This document shows, in pieces, positions 16,315 through 24,512 of a stretch of 64,000 nt of DNA. The position numbers were made by a program, and so were the translations under genes. The DNA lies in assembly GCA_024401305.1 (NCBI GenBank), contig JAKSLI010000004.1:21326-85325 (forward strand), given 5' to 3'. This stretch comes from Bacteroidaceae bacterium. GTDB lineage: Bacteria; Bacteroidota; Bacteroidia; Bacteroidales; Bacteroidaceae. The notes beneath the pieces were generated by a model that worked only from the letters and a program-made list of their open reading frames with translations, had not been told where the DNA came from and did no database searches. Position 1 is the first letter of the stretch; each line of letters opens with the position of its first letter.

Positions 16315-17463
16315 ATGATTACGATAAAAACCGTTAAAACAAAGAAGGAACTCACTCAATTCGTTGATTTCCTTTACGAACTTTTTGAAGGGAATCCATA
16401 CTTCGTTCCACCACTCTTCATGGACGAATACAACTGTCTTGACAAGAAAAAGAACGCTGCTTTCGATTTCTGTGAGGCTGAATATTTCCTTGCTTGCGAC
16501 GAGAACGGAAAGATTCTCGGTCGTGTAGCTGCTATCATCAACAACAAGGCTAACGAGCGTTGGCAGCAGAAGCGTGTTCGTTTCGGTTGGTTTGATTTCG
16601 TTGACAATCGTGAGGTGTCAGCAAAACTTCTTGACGCTGTTGCCGACTACGGTCGCAAGCATGGCATGGAAGAGATGGTTGGTCCGCTCGGATTCACCGA
16701 TCTTGACAAGGAAGGAATGCTTACTGAAGGTTTCGACCAGCTCGGCACGATGATGACTTGCTATGGTGCACCTTATTATAAGGAGCACATGCACGCTCTT
16801 GAAGGCATGGAAATTGATGTTCGCTATCGTGAAACAAAACTCATCGCTCCAAAGGCTATTCCTGAGAAGTATATGAAGGTTGGCCAGATGGTGGAGAAGC
16901 GCTATAATCTCCATGTCTATAAGCCATCACGTTGGGACCTTCTCGTGAAAGGTGTAGGCAAGCAGGTCTTTGAACTTCTCAACGAAACATACAAGGACAT
17001 CTACGGTTACAACGACCTGAGTCCAAAGCAGATAAACCAGTATATTGCTCAGTATATTCCGTTCGTAAATCCAAAGTTCATTACTATCGTTCGTGATCAC
17101 AACACTCCAGACAAGAAGATGGTGGGCTTCGGTCTTTCTATCGCATCACTCTCATACGCTTTGCAGAAGACAAAGAAAGGTCGTTTGTTCCCATTCGGTT
17201 GGTGGCATATCGTAAAGACGCTCTTCATCTCGAAGAAATCTGAAGTCATCGACCTTCTTCTCATTGGTGTTCTTCCGGAATATCGTGCAAAGGGTGCCAA
17301 TGCACTTCTCTTTACCGACCTTATTCCTTATTATATAGAGGCAGGATGCGTATGGGCAGAGACACAGGTACAGCTTGAGACAAATGTGAATGCCACATCT
17401 CAGTGGGGACCTCTCGATCCTATCGTTCATAAGCGTCGCGAGTGCTATGTGAAGAAGATATAA
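16315..17463 (+). CDS. GNAT-like acyltransferase (YghO type)
   Basis: A 382-residue cytosolic protein, probably with two GNAT folds. It starts in the usual way for the group (KTVKTKKELTQFVDFLYELF, then GNPYFVPPL). The first half has GRVAAIINNKAN and VGPLGFTDLDKEGML; the second has the acetyl-CoA-loop-like GVLPEYRAKGANALL. The protein is common in Bacteroidetes and the substrate is unknown. It has its own promoter and no close co-directional neighbour apart from the downstream repeat. Confidence 0.8.
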   Translation: MITIKTVKTKKELTQFVDFLYELFEGNPYFVPPLFMDEYNCLDKKKNAAFDFCEAEYFLACDENGKILGRVAAIINNKANERWQQKRVRFGWFDFVDNREVSAKLLDAVADYGRKHGMEEMVGPLGFTDLDKEGMLTEGFDQLGTMMTCYGAPYYKEHMHALEGMEIDVRYRETKLIAPKAIPEKYMKVGQMVEKRYNLHVYKPSRWDLLVKGVGKQVFELLNETYKDIYGYNDLSPKQINQYIAQYIPFVNPKFITIVRDHNTPDKKMVGFGLSIASLSYALQKTKKGRLFPFGWWHIVKTLFISKKSEVIDLLLIGVLPEYRAKGANALLFTDLIPYYIEAGCVWAETQVQLETNVNATSQWGPLDPIVHKRRECYVKKI

Positions 17464-17477
17464 CACGTATAACGTGT

Positions 17478-17622
17478 GATAAACACTAAACACTAAATAC
17501 TAAACACTAAATCAAGTTACCTATTAACGTCGAGGTTACGCGATTGTGTTTGTATTTAGTGTTTAGTGTTTAGTGTTTAGTGTTTAGTATTTAGTGTTTA
17601 GTATTTAGTGTTTAGTGTTTGA
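17478..17622. repeat. TTTAGTG heptamer arrays in inverted arrangement
   Basis: Four CACTAAA/TACTAAA units at 17484-17511 and about ten TTTAGTG(T/A) units at 17555-17622 in the opposite sense, separated by about 40 bp. A related TTTAGTG array is at 32958-33062. The two arms could form one long hairpin. Confidence 0.85.
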
Positions 17623-17698
17623 ATTGACCATTGTCAGTTAATGCGTCGTTTTTCGCAATAAATCTCCGAATCATACCCAATAAGTCTCAAAATCTTTA

Positions 17699-17706
17699 TA
17701 CCTTTG
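17699..17706 (+). promoter_or_regulatory. Promoter of tRNA-Asn copy 1
   Basis: TACCTTTG followed by CACCC; the same box and flank precede copy 2. Confidence 0.65.
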
Positions 17707-17725
17707 CACCCGCAAACGCGAAAAT

Positions 17726-17799
17726 GCTTCAGTAGCTCAGTTGGTTAGAGCACATGACTGTTAATCATGGGGTCGTTGGTTCAAGCCCATCCTGGAGCG
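17726..17799 (+). tRNA. tRNA-Asn (GTT), copy 1
   Basis: A 74-nt cloverleaf: acceptor GCTTCAG/CTGGAGC, D arm GCTC/GAGC, anticodon arm CATGA-CTGTTAA-TCATG with anticodon GTT, T arm GTTGG-TTCAAGC-CCATC. The T stem has a U-U mismatch at its second pair. CCA is not encoded. An identical copy lies at 26902-26975 on the other strand. Confidence 0.93.
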
Positions 17800-17800
17800 C

Positions 17801-17831
17801 AAAAAGAGATACCTTTCGGTATCTCTTTTTT
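17801..17831 (+). terminator. Terminator of tRNA-Asn copy 1
   Basis: Perfect stem AGAGATACC/GGTATCTCT with loop TTTC, followed by a T run. Confidence 0.85.
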
Positions 17832-17854
17832 GTTATATACACGGATGACTTTTG

Positions 17855-18045
17855 AACACGAATAACCAGGAATTAACCACGAATTTTTCATGAATTTATT
17901 TTGAACACGAATTGCACGAATCGCACGAATAGAAAGAATACATCTGCATAGATTCGTGCAATTCGAGAGATTCGTGTTCGTTAAAAGATAATCAGAGTAA
18001 AATAATTCATGTGAAGAGTGAAATTCGTGCAATTCGTGTTCTAAA
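17855..18045. repeat. CACGAATTGCACGAAT inverted repeats
   Basis: Several copies of CACGAATTGCACGAAT and its complement (17910-17930, 17948-17985, 18020-18045). They flank a simple palindromic region with no gene. The words resemble the ends of MITE-like family 1. Confidence 0.75.
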
Positions 18046-18070
18046 TAAGAATTAGGTTGAATCAGCGTTT

Positions 18071-18439
18071 CTATTTCCCTAAGAACTTTTCTTTGTTAAC
18101 GACAAATCTGAGGTGAGTGCCTTTGCCAAGGAGCTTCTCGCCTTCGTAAGCTTCCACTTCGAAATGGAGTTTTCTGCCTTCTATCTTTATTAATGTAGCT
18201 TTGGCGGTTATTGTCTTGCCCAATGCTGTTGGAGCGAGATGAGATGTAGAGATATGTCCACCAACTGTAGAATCTCCCTCGTTCAGATGAGGAGCAACGG
18301 CAAGCATCGCTGCGTTTTCCATCAGTGCAATCATCATCGGTGTAGCAAGCACTGGCATGTCGCCAGAGCCTACTACAGCAGCTGTTTTATCGTTCGTAAC
18401 TTCCATGGTGGAAGTGTGTGAAAGTCCTTCTTTTAGCAT
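18071..18439 (-). CDS. FlK-like hotdog thioesterase
   Basis: A 122-residue protein of the fluoroacetyl-CoA-thioesterase-like group. The catalytic Thr-Glu-His set is visible: Thr and Glu in ATPMMIALMENAA and His in VGGHISTSHLAPT. It likely hydrolyses a small acyl-CoA thioester. It follows the iron-dependent alcohol dehydrogenase gene by 8 bp on the same strand, so both belong to one transcript; the link could be short-chain acyl or aldehyde metabolism, which is inference. Confidence 0.85.
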   Translation of the reverse strand: MLKEGLSHTSTMEVTNDKTAAVVGSGDMPVLATPMMIALMENAAMLAVAPHLNEGDSTVGGHISTSHLAPTALGKTITAKATLIKIEGRKLHFEVEAYEGEKLLGKGTHLRFVVNKEKFLGK

Positions 18440-18447
18440 AATTTTGT

Positions 18448-19650
18448 TTATAGTTCGTTTGCCATTCTAAGTATTTCTGCAACATCTTCAGTTCCAAGCG
18501 ACTTGAAGTAACCTGGACGGAAAGTGCCGTTCTTTGTGCATTTAGATGCCATGAGCTGAATGTCTTCTTCTGAAACCTTCTGCCCCACCAATTCAGTCAA
18601 GCCTACTGGCATCTTCCAACGGCGGTAGCAAGCTTCCATCGCTTCAATACCCTTGATGGCAGTCTGCTCTGGATTTGCTGTGTCGTTCTCAACGCCCATG
18701 ACATTCACTGCGAACGAAACGAAGCGGCTAATGTCTTCGTTCATCACGAATCTTGCCCATGACGACCAGATGGCAGCAAGTCCAGCACCGTGTGCCACAT
18801 CGTAGAGGGCGCTCAGTTCATGCTCAATTTTATGGCTTGCAAAGTCGGCAATGCCGCGACCCATAAGGTCATTGTGAGAGAGTGAAGAAGCCCACATGAT
18901 GGCAGCGCGAGCTTGGTATGTTTCCTTCTCAGAGAGGTTCTCCTCGCAGAGAAGCTTGTCGGCTGCGTCCTTCACTGTTCTGAGCAATGCTTCAGCGAGG
19001 GCAGAAGTAAGGAGCATATCTGTCTCCTTTGTGAAATAGCGCTCCATCGTGTGCATCATTATATCTACCGCACCGCAAGCTGTCTGGTATTCTGGGAGAG
19101 AATAAGAGAGCAGAGGATTCATGATGGCAAACTTACAGCGGCAAACATTGCTGTTGCAACCAAGCTTCTGCTTTGTCTCTTCGTTGGAAAGCACGGAACT
19201 GTCGCTCATCTCACTACCCGCAGCAGGAATGGTAAGCACAACGCCTACAGGCAGAGTGCCCTTTGGAGTAGCCTTTCCGCAGTAGATGTCCCAAACATCG
19301 CCTTCGTAACATACGCCGTAGCCAGTAGCCTTTGCTGTATCTACAACACTACCGCCACCAACAGCGAGGATGAGTCCTACATTTTCCTTGCGGCATATTT
19401 CCACACATTCTCTTGCAAGCGTGATGCGAGGGTTAGGCTGAACGCCACCTTTCATGATATAGGCAATGCCGGCATCGTTGTATTGCTTTTCTATTCTGTC
19501 GAGAAGTCCTGAGCGTCGTGCGCTACCGCCACCATAGATGATGAGCACAGGACCTTCGTTCTTGTACTTTTTTGTGAAATCAACAAGTTGTGATTCTGCG
19601 TTTACTCCGAAAGCAACTTCTGTCGGAGCGTAGAAAATAAAATCTTTCAT
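18448..19650 (-). CDS. Iron-containing alcohol dehydrogenase (butanol dehydrogenase-like)
   Basis: A 400-residue cytosolic NAD(P)H-dependent enzyme of the BDH/YqhD group, opening KDFIFYAPTEVAFGV. Nucleotide binding is shown by AVGGGSVVDTAKA. Metal ligands are visible as Asp and His in AVDIMMHTMERY and two later His in HELSALYDVAHGAGLA. It reduces aldehydes to alcohols or the reverse. First gene of a pair with the thioesterase. A tandem repeat of TTTCAATGG words lies just upstream and no clear promoter box was seen there. Confidence 0.92.
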   Translation of the reverse strand: MKDFIFYAPTEVAFGVNAESQLVDFTKKYKNEGPVLIIYGGGSARRSGLLDRIEKQYNDAGIAYIMKGGVQPNPRITLARECVEICRKENVGLILAVGGGSVVDTAKATGYGVCYEGDVWDIYCGKATPKGTLPVGVVLTIPAAGSEMSDSSVLSNEETKQKLGCNSNVCRCKFAIMNPLLSYSLPEYQTACGAVDIMMHTMERYFTKETDMLLTSALAEALLRTVKDAADKLLCEENLSEKETYQARAAIMWASSLSHNDLMGRGIADFASHKIEHELSALYDVAHGAGLAAIWSSWARFVMNEDISRFVSFAVNVMGVENDTANPEQTAIKGIEAMEACYRRWKMPVGLTELVGQKVSEEDIQLMASKCTKNGTFRPGYFKSLGTEDVAEILRMANEL

Positions 19651-19667
19651 GAGGGTGAATGTTTATA

Positions 19668-19733
19668 GATGTTTCAAGGGTTTCAATAGTTTCAATGGTT
19701 TCAATAGTTTCAATGGTTTCAGAGGTTTCAACT
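19668..19733. repeat. TTTCAATGG tandem repeat
   Basis: About seven 9-bp units (TTTCAATGG/TTTCAATAG/TTTCAAGGG). The run reaches the end of the upstream AlaX-like gene. Similar words occur at 35468-35505. Confidence 0.8.
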
Positions 19734-20196
19734 AAACTGCACCAACTCTGAACACGAGTCGCTGAACGCCATCTTGCCAGCGGCTGCTGCTTATTCGGAA
19801 ACTTACTATCTCTGATGTTTTGCTGACATGATCTCCTGCGCAGAGACACTCATCATAGTTGCCTACATGCACGATGCGAACAGTGTCGGAAGCATTCTCG
19901 GGAAGTCTTTCCATGTCGAAGCGTTGCATGACGCTTTCCTTATCGACATACTCTGTCCAGACTTCCACATCTTCCTCGATGATTCTGTTTATGTCGTCTT
20001 CGAGCGACTTTATCTCGTCGTCGGTCATCGGCTTGTCGAGGTGGTAGTCAAGTTTCGATTTCTTTCGTTCCACATGAGCCGAAAACGCTCTGCCGCAGTT
20101 GAAGCGTTGTGCCACGAAACCGTTCAGCAGATGCTCCGCTGTATGCGCAGGAGCAAATTCCTTTTTGTTATGTTCGTTTAGGATTGGAGATTCCAT
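19732..20196 (-). CDS. AlaX-like alanyl-tRNA editing protein
   Basis: A 154-residue stand-alone editing domain that should hydrolyse mischarged Ser- or Gly-tRNA(Ala). It has the zinc-site motifs of the family: HTAEHLL near residue 18 and CAGDHVSKTSEI near 117, followed by the closing FRISSSRWQDGVQRLVFRV pattern. The N-terminal C-Ala-like strand domain of larger members is absent, which fits the short forms. Its last codons run into a simple tandem repeat. The upstream gap holds a different repeat (20205-20345). Confidence 0.85.
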   Translation of the reverse strand: MESPILNEHNKKEFAPAHTAEHLLNGFVAQRFNCGRAFSAHVERKKSKLDYHLDKPMTDDEIKSLEDDINRIIEEDVEVWTEYVDKESVMQRFDMERLPENASDTVRIVHVGNYDECLCAGDHVSKTSEIVSFRISSSRWQDGVQRLVFRVGAV

Positions 20197-20204
20197 GTTT
20201 TATT

Positions 20205-20345
20205 CAAGTTTTCAACTTGAGGCTACAGAGTACAGGGCTACAGAGTATAGGCATTGGCTGCGCACTGTTTCCCAAAGAAAAAGTTCCAAACCGCACGGTA
20301 GCCTGTAGTCTGTAGTTTGTAGTCTGTAGCCTCAACTCGTGCAAT
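20205..20345. repeat. GGCTACAGAGTA inverted repeats
   Basis: GAGGCTACAGAGTACAGGGC at 20218-20238 faces its degenerate complement at 20294-20335 (TAGCCTGTAGTCTGTAG units). A related inverted copy is at 22688-22725 (CCTGTACTCTGGAGTCTGTA, then CTCTGTAGCCTCAAG). Confidence 0.75.
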
Positions 20346-21194
20346 TTACTTGCTCGAGTTGACTTTCTTTATCTTTATTCTTTTCTTCACAGCCATCCTT
20401 GCCGCCTTCTGGCAAATACGTGCTTGAATGAGACTGATCTCGTTTGTCCTCTTGTCGCTGCCATCAGGATAGTACTTGATCTTTTCCGGATTCTTGCCAG
20501 TGATTGTTGCAAACCATGTGCAAGCAGCGGTGTATCTGCCCATGCCCAACGACAGGTGATAGCCATCGCGAGTGTTGTCGTAATCTGCGGTTAGGTCACG
20601 AAGGTTCTGGATGGCAGGACCTGAAGGCACGATGTCGTCAATCTCGTTCTCTTGCGAAATGCGCTCAACAACTTCGTTGATGGCATTGTACATCTTTTCT
20701 TGCGATGAGTCGTATTTCGGGAAATCGCTATGCTTTGAGTCCTTTGCGTAAGCCCATGTCTGGTGGAACAGGATCTTTGCGTCAGGCAACTTCTCCTTGA
20801 TCCATGAGATGAGTTCTGGCAAGCGAGCGTACGATTCGTAGAAACCAGACTGTCCACTTACCTGCTGAACGCTCACATAATCCCACTGCTCTTCGGCTAT
20901 CGCACTTTCGAGAGAGACCTTATGCTGGATGGTCTTCTTTCCTTCTGCGTCAAACTTTGTGTATCTGTATGCAGGTTCGTTCTTGGCAATGTTGTCCAAG
21001 TGCCTGTCGATGGAACAGCCACCAATATACAGATTTCCAATCACCATCGGAACATTCGCCGACAATGCTATCTCCGCAAGATTCTGCTCAAGTGCGTCTT
21101 CCGAAAAACTGTTGCCAATACCGAGTACTTTTATCTGCGCTTGCACCATCAGTGAGATGCACAACGCAATCAGAGTGAAACCAAGTTTTCTCAT
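20346..21194 (-). CDS. Secreted DUF4886 SGNH-type hydrolase
   Basis: A 282-residue protein with signal peptide MRKLGFTLIALCISLMVQAQ. It has the DUF4886/SGNH pattern: nucleophile segment GIGNSFSEDALEQ, then LYIGGCSIDRH, VSVQQVSGQSG and a closing DGYHLSLGMGRY with the Asp-His pair. It probably removes an acyl group from a glycan outside the cytosol. The ATG at 21194 is chosen over the one at 21257 because it starts the signal peptide directly. Confidence 0.85.
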   Translation of the reverse strand: MRKLGFTLIALCISLMVQAQIKVLGIGNSFSEDALEQNLAEIALSANVPMVIGNLYIGGCSIDRHLDNIAKNEPAYRYTKFDAEGKKTIQHKVSLESAIAEEQWDYVSVQQVSGQSGFYESYARLPELISWIKEKLPDAKILFHQTWAYAKDSKHSDFPKYDSSQEKMYNAINEVVERISQENEIDDIVPSGPAIQNLRDLTADYDNTRDGYHLSLGMGRYTAACTWFATITGKNPEKIKYYPDGSDKRTNEISLIQARICQKAARMAVKKRIKIKKVNSSK

Positions 21195-21360
21195 AGCTTT
21201 GGGATTATGATTTTGGAATGGTAATTGATTGTTCTGATACAAAAACAAGAAAAACACTTTTTGAAGTCTTTTTTAGAATCTCTTGCAAGATTCCGTATCT
21301 TTCTGTTATCATTCCTTGAGAGCGCGCTCTCATGAAATGCTAAACAGAAATATACCAGAC

Positions 21361-21460
21361 TTCAAAAAGAAAAAACCTTAAAAAACCTTAACAACCTTAA
21401 CGATAACCTTAACCAACTCTAAGTTAGGGTTAACGTTAGGGTTAGGGTTTTTAGGGTTAA
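21361..21460. repeat. Telomere-like AACCTTAA / GTTAGGG inverted array
   Basis: Units AACCTTAA(C) at 21374-21416 face GTTAGGGTT units at 21424-21460. The two sets are complementary in sense and separated by about 10 bp. Confidence 0.85.
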
Positions 21461-21470
21461 TGAAGGTGAA

Positions 21471-21636
21471 AATGTTTTTTCTGTTTTTTTGCATGAAAGA
21501 GAAGAAATCCCGATAGGGTGATGATGTGGGTGTTCAAATTATATGGGAGCTCGCTCACAAGATAATTTGGGCAGCTACAGCATCAATGGCTTGTTAGAGC
21601 CATCTTCTCTTTTATGCTGTTTTTATTGTTTTTGTT
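21471..21636. repeat. MITE-like repeat family 2, copy 1
   Basis: About 165 bp with terminal inverted repeats GCATGAAAGAGAAGA and TCTTCTCTTTTATGC inside T-rich flanks. A reverse-oriented copy lies at 26410-26573. The shared core includes GCATCAATGGC and AGCCATCTTCTCTTT. Confidence 0.8.
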
Positions 21637-21802
21637 TTTCTGTGCAAAAGTTTATAATTACAGTTTTGTTTTGCAAAGGTACAAAAAATCTTTATTCAAA
21701 CGAATATTACGACCATTATTTCGCCACATTAAATGTTTTTGTGTCACTTTTGCATCAAAATCCAGCGTAACTCACATCATAAGTCAGCGAATTATATTTA
21801 AA

Positions 21803-21935
21803 CACGGGTTTCACTAGTGTCACGAGTTTTTATAGTTTATAAAAGGTTCATTCTAGCAAAGAAAACTTGTGAAAACTTTTAAAGACTATAAGAATTAAAG
21901 AACTTGTGTTACTCGTGCAACTTGCGTTTGATAAA
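21803..21935. repeat. MITE-like repeat family 1, copy 2
   Basis: Reverse complement of 8150-8278 with few differences. The ends CACGGGTTTCACTAGTGT and CGTGCAACTTGCGTTT are the terminal repeats. Confidence 0.85.
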
Positions 21936-22002
21936 AATATTTAGTGTTCATTGCGATTATTTTGAACGGCATCATATAACTCACGGAGATAATTTATTTT
22001 CC

Positions 22003-22069
22003 CGCTGAGTTTTGCATCGAATTCCTATGAGTTTTTGGTCGAGTTCCTATGGGTTTTGCATCGAGTTCA
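22003..22069. repeat. 22-bp degenerate tandem repeat
   Basis: Three units of GAGTTTTGCATCGAATTCCTAT, the middle one having TTGGTCGAGTTCC in place of TTGCATCGAATTCC. Confidence 0.75.
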
Positions 22070-22070
22070 A

Positions 22071-22242
22071 GCGTAACCGTAACCGTGACCGTAACCGCAA
22101 AATACATACACATTCACTTTCAGCCCATTTCATATTATTAATGTATTTCATTAATTAAATTAATATATAATATATGTACGCGAAGCTGCCTATCTATCTC
22201 CCTAACGCATTTACCGGTTACGGTTGCGGTTACGGTTACGTT
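22071..22242. repeat. CGTAAC hexamer array facing GTTACG array
   Basis: CGTAACCGTAACCGTGACC-type units at 22071-22100 and GTTACGGTTGCGGTTACG-type units at 22214-22242, in opposite senses about 115 bp apart. Confidence 0.8.
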
Positions 22243-22337
22243 TCGGCAGAGATTCTGCACAACGTCAGATGATGCTAAAACAAAAAAAACATTACCGCTA
22301 CAAAAAATGCCAAGTGTATCATTGCCAAAGATTTAAA

Positions 22338-22550
22338 ATAGATTTATGTTAGATTTAAGGTAAGATTCAAGGAGCAACGCGACGCCTCAAATAAATACTC
22401 TCAATCCCATTTACGCGAGATTTATAACAAGATTTACGCTAGATTTAAATCCTAACGAAGATATCTTTCCATAAATCATGCATAAATATTTTTAGAATGA
22501 GATTAAAAAGGCGCTTCGCTTGAATCTTGCCTTAAATCTAACAGAAATCC
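22338..22550. repeat. AGATTTAAGG inverted repeat
   Basis: About 30 bp at 22338-22373 (GTTAGATTTAAGGTAAGATT) is the complement of 22518-22550 (GAATCTTGCCTTAAATCTAA). The stretch between contains more GATTTA words and no gene. Confidence 0.75.
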
Positions 22551-22618
22551 TACCATAAATTAAAAGTATATCATTCCCCAAAAACATTCCAATGTCGCCA
22601 ATGAACCCAATGTTGACC

Positions 22619-22668
22619 GAGGTTGCTTGTTTTTTAGCGGAGCGTTGTTTTTTGTTTTCGTCTAAAGG
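22619..22668. repeat. Dispersed T-rich repeat (TTTTTAGCGGAGCGTTG)
   Basis: The sequence TTGTTTTTTAGCGGAGCGTT then GTTTTTTGTTTT recurs in the same orientation at 26674-26710 (TTTTTAGCGAAGCGTTG). Confidence 0.7.
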
Positions 22669-22865
22669 AATCCATGCGCAGCCAAAAGCCTGTACTCTGG
22701 AGTCTGTACTCTGTAGCCTCAAGTTGAGCTTGCGATACTTGAACTTTGACCCCTTTTTGCCCTCTCAACCCCCTCTTTTGCAATCAAATAATCTAAAAAT
22801 ATTGATGTGAATCAATATATATATATATATATATAAGAGTTATAAGTTAATTCCTTCTTTTTCTC

Positions 22866-22873
22866 TAATTTTG
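22866..22873 (+). promoter_or_regulatory. Promoter of the InlB-repeat protein gene
   Basis: TAATTTTG followed by CG, 85 bp before the ATG. An AT dinucleotide run (22818-22837) lies just upstream. Confidence 0.6.
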
Positions 22874-22958
22874 CGCTGAATTATAGGGTGTTGCGACCTT
22901 TGCAACCTCAAATTCCCTTAAAATAGAAATAAATAATAAAACATAAAAATTAAACGAA

Positions 22959-24497
22959 ATGAAAAGAAAACTTTTACTTTTTCTCGTGCTTTTCTGTGCA
23001 GCGAGTGTTTCGTTCGCGAAGACGTGCACGATTACTTGGGTCGCCAATGGTGAAACTTTAGCAACAACACAAACTAGTAACAATGGAGCGATTACACTCT
23101 ATACAGGCACACTTCCACCCGTGCTTGATCATACTTTTGTTGGATGGACTGCTCAGGAAATAACTGGTACTACGACTGCTCAGCCTACTTTGCTTGCTGA
23201 AGGTACAAAAGTACAGACAAATATGACATATTATGCTGTATTCAAATCCAACGAAGACGCAGTTATTGGGGTAAACTATCAACGTGAAACCAGCCCATAC
23301 CTCGTCTCTGGTGAAAAATATATTTATGCTTGTGATCTTGAAAATGGTTCTGGTTATGTAATGCCTGTAAATAATCTTGCTTCTCTTGCAAATACTGTTG
23401 CTTTGGAAGGAAAGTCAGTAGTTATAGATGGATCGGGTGCAATAAGTGGAAATTATATTGATTGCGAGATGATTTTTGATGGCTATACTATTCATCCAGC
23501 CCTAAGAGATCCACTATCATTGTACTATAGTAACATTGATAACGATTTTATCGGTTTTACTCTAGCCAGTAAATCGTCGAATACAACAGAAGCAGGCATA
23601 GGTGCAAAGTTTATTCCTTTTGAAGCTTCTCCAAACGGTCTTAGTGTTTCTCCGCAACAAATTTACAATACTGTTTATAACGATATTCCTTCTGAAAAGT
23701 GGGGTAATTTCTATATAATGATGAATAATAGAAATGAATTCGTTCTTACAACAAATGAGAACGCTGCTAACATTCATGCATATAAGAGAACAGAAATAAA
23801 AGGTGGCGTATATACAGAAACGGTAAGTAATCCGACAATTACTCTTGTTGCTAAATCAAATGGATCATATTACGGAACATACAGCAATCCTTATGGCATC
23901 ATAATACCAACAGTTCAACAGACCTATGTGAGAGTAAAGGAAGCATTAGTTAATGGTAATACGGTTAACCTCAGTAATGTGACTGTTCGAGAAGACAATA
24001 GAGTTGTTACAGGAAGCGCGACATCGCACCAAGGCTATTATGTACCCGCAGGAAAAGGTATACTAATCCAATCCTCTGTTCCTACAGTTTCTTTCATGTA
24101 CACTGTAGCAACTGATAATACATCAGAAATCAACGCATTGAACAAGCTCGTTTCTACAAATGGTTTTACAGCAAACCCTAACTGCCAGTATTTCAAACTA
24201 GCTTATGGTAATTATGACGGTTATTATAATAGCAATAACGATTTGCTCGGCTTCTGGTGGGGTGCTCCAGATGGTGCTCCTTTCACAATGAAAGAGAATT
24301 TGGCAGTCCTTGAGGTTCCTTCTGAAATACAGATTAAGGGTATCGTATTCTTAGATGATGACGAAGTAACAGCTATCACTGCTGTTGAGGCTAAGAAGGA
24401 GGCAAATGCTCAGACATACAATCTCGCAGGTCAGCGCGTTAATGCCAACACTAAGGGTATTGTAATCAAGAACGGTAAGAAGTATCTCAACAAATAA
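22959..24497 (+). CDS. Secreted InlB B-repeat-like protein with C-terminal sorting tag
   Basis: A 512-residue protein with signal peptide MKRKLLLFLVLFCAASVSFA. Residues 22-92 have the Listeria-Bacteroides (InlB B-type) repeat pattern: a VANGETLATT strand, HTFVGWTAQ, and a closing TNMTYYAVF. The rest is beta-rich and unassigned. The last 30 residues (TYNLAGQRVNANTKGIVI, then KNGKKYLNK) are the sorting tag shared with 6267-7556, 12569-13741 and 14120-16120. The gene has lower G+C than its neighbours and follows 1.7 kb of repeats. A tiny MKK-x-Y-x-x-P protein gene follows by 15 bp. Confidence 0.82.
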   Translation: MKRKLLLFLVLFCAASVSFAKTCTITWVANGETLATTQTSNNGAITLYTGTLPPVLDHTFVGWTAQEITGTTTAQPTLLAEGTKVQTNMTYYAVFKSNEDAVIGVNYQRETSPYLVSGEKYIYACDLENGSGYVMPVNNLASLANTVALEGKSVVIDGSGAISGNYIDCEMIFDGYTIHPALRDPLSLYYSNIDNDFIGFTLASKSSNTTEAGIGAKFIPFEASPNGLSVSPQQIYNTVYNDIPSEKWGNFYIMMNNRNEFVLTTNENAANIHAYKRTEIKGGVYTETVSNPTITLVAKSNGSYYGTYSNPYGIIIPTVQQTYVRVKEALVNGNTVNLSNVTVREDNRVVTGSATSHQGYYVPAGKGILIQSSVPTVSFMYTVATDNTSEINALNKLVSTNGFTANPNCQYFKLAYGNYDGYYNSNNDLLGFWWGAPDGAPFTMKENLAVLEVPSEIQIKGIVFLDDDEVTAITAVEAKKEANAQTYNLAGQRVNANTKGIVIKNGKKYLNK

Positions 24498-24512
24498 AGC
24501 AGACTCAAAATT

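Noticed and set aside
17478-17622. TTTAGTG arrays considered as a CRISPR array
   Set aside because: The units are 7 bp with no unique spacers, and no cas gene is in the window.
21361-21460. A true linear-replicon telomere
   Set aside because: The array is internal, short and flanked by ordinary chromosomal genes on both sides.
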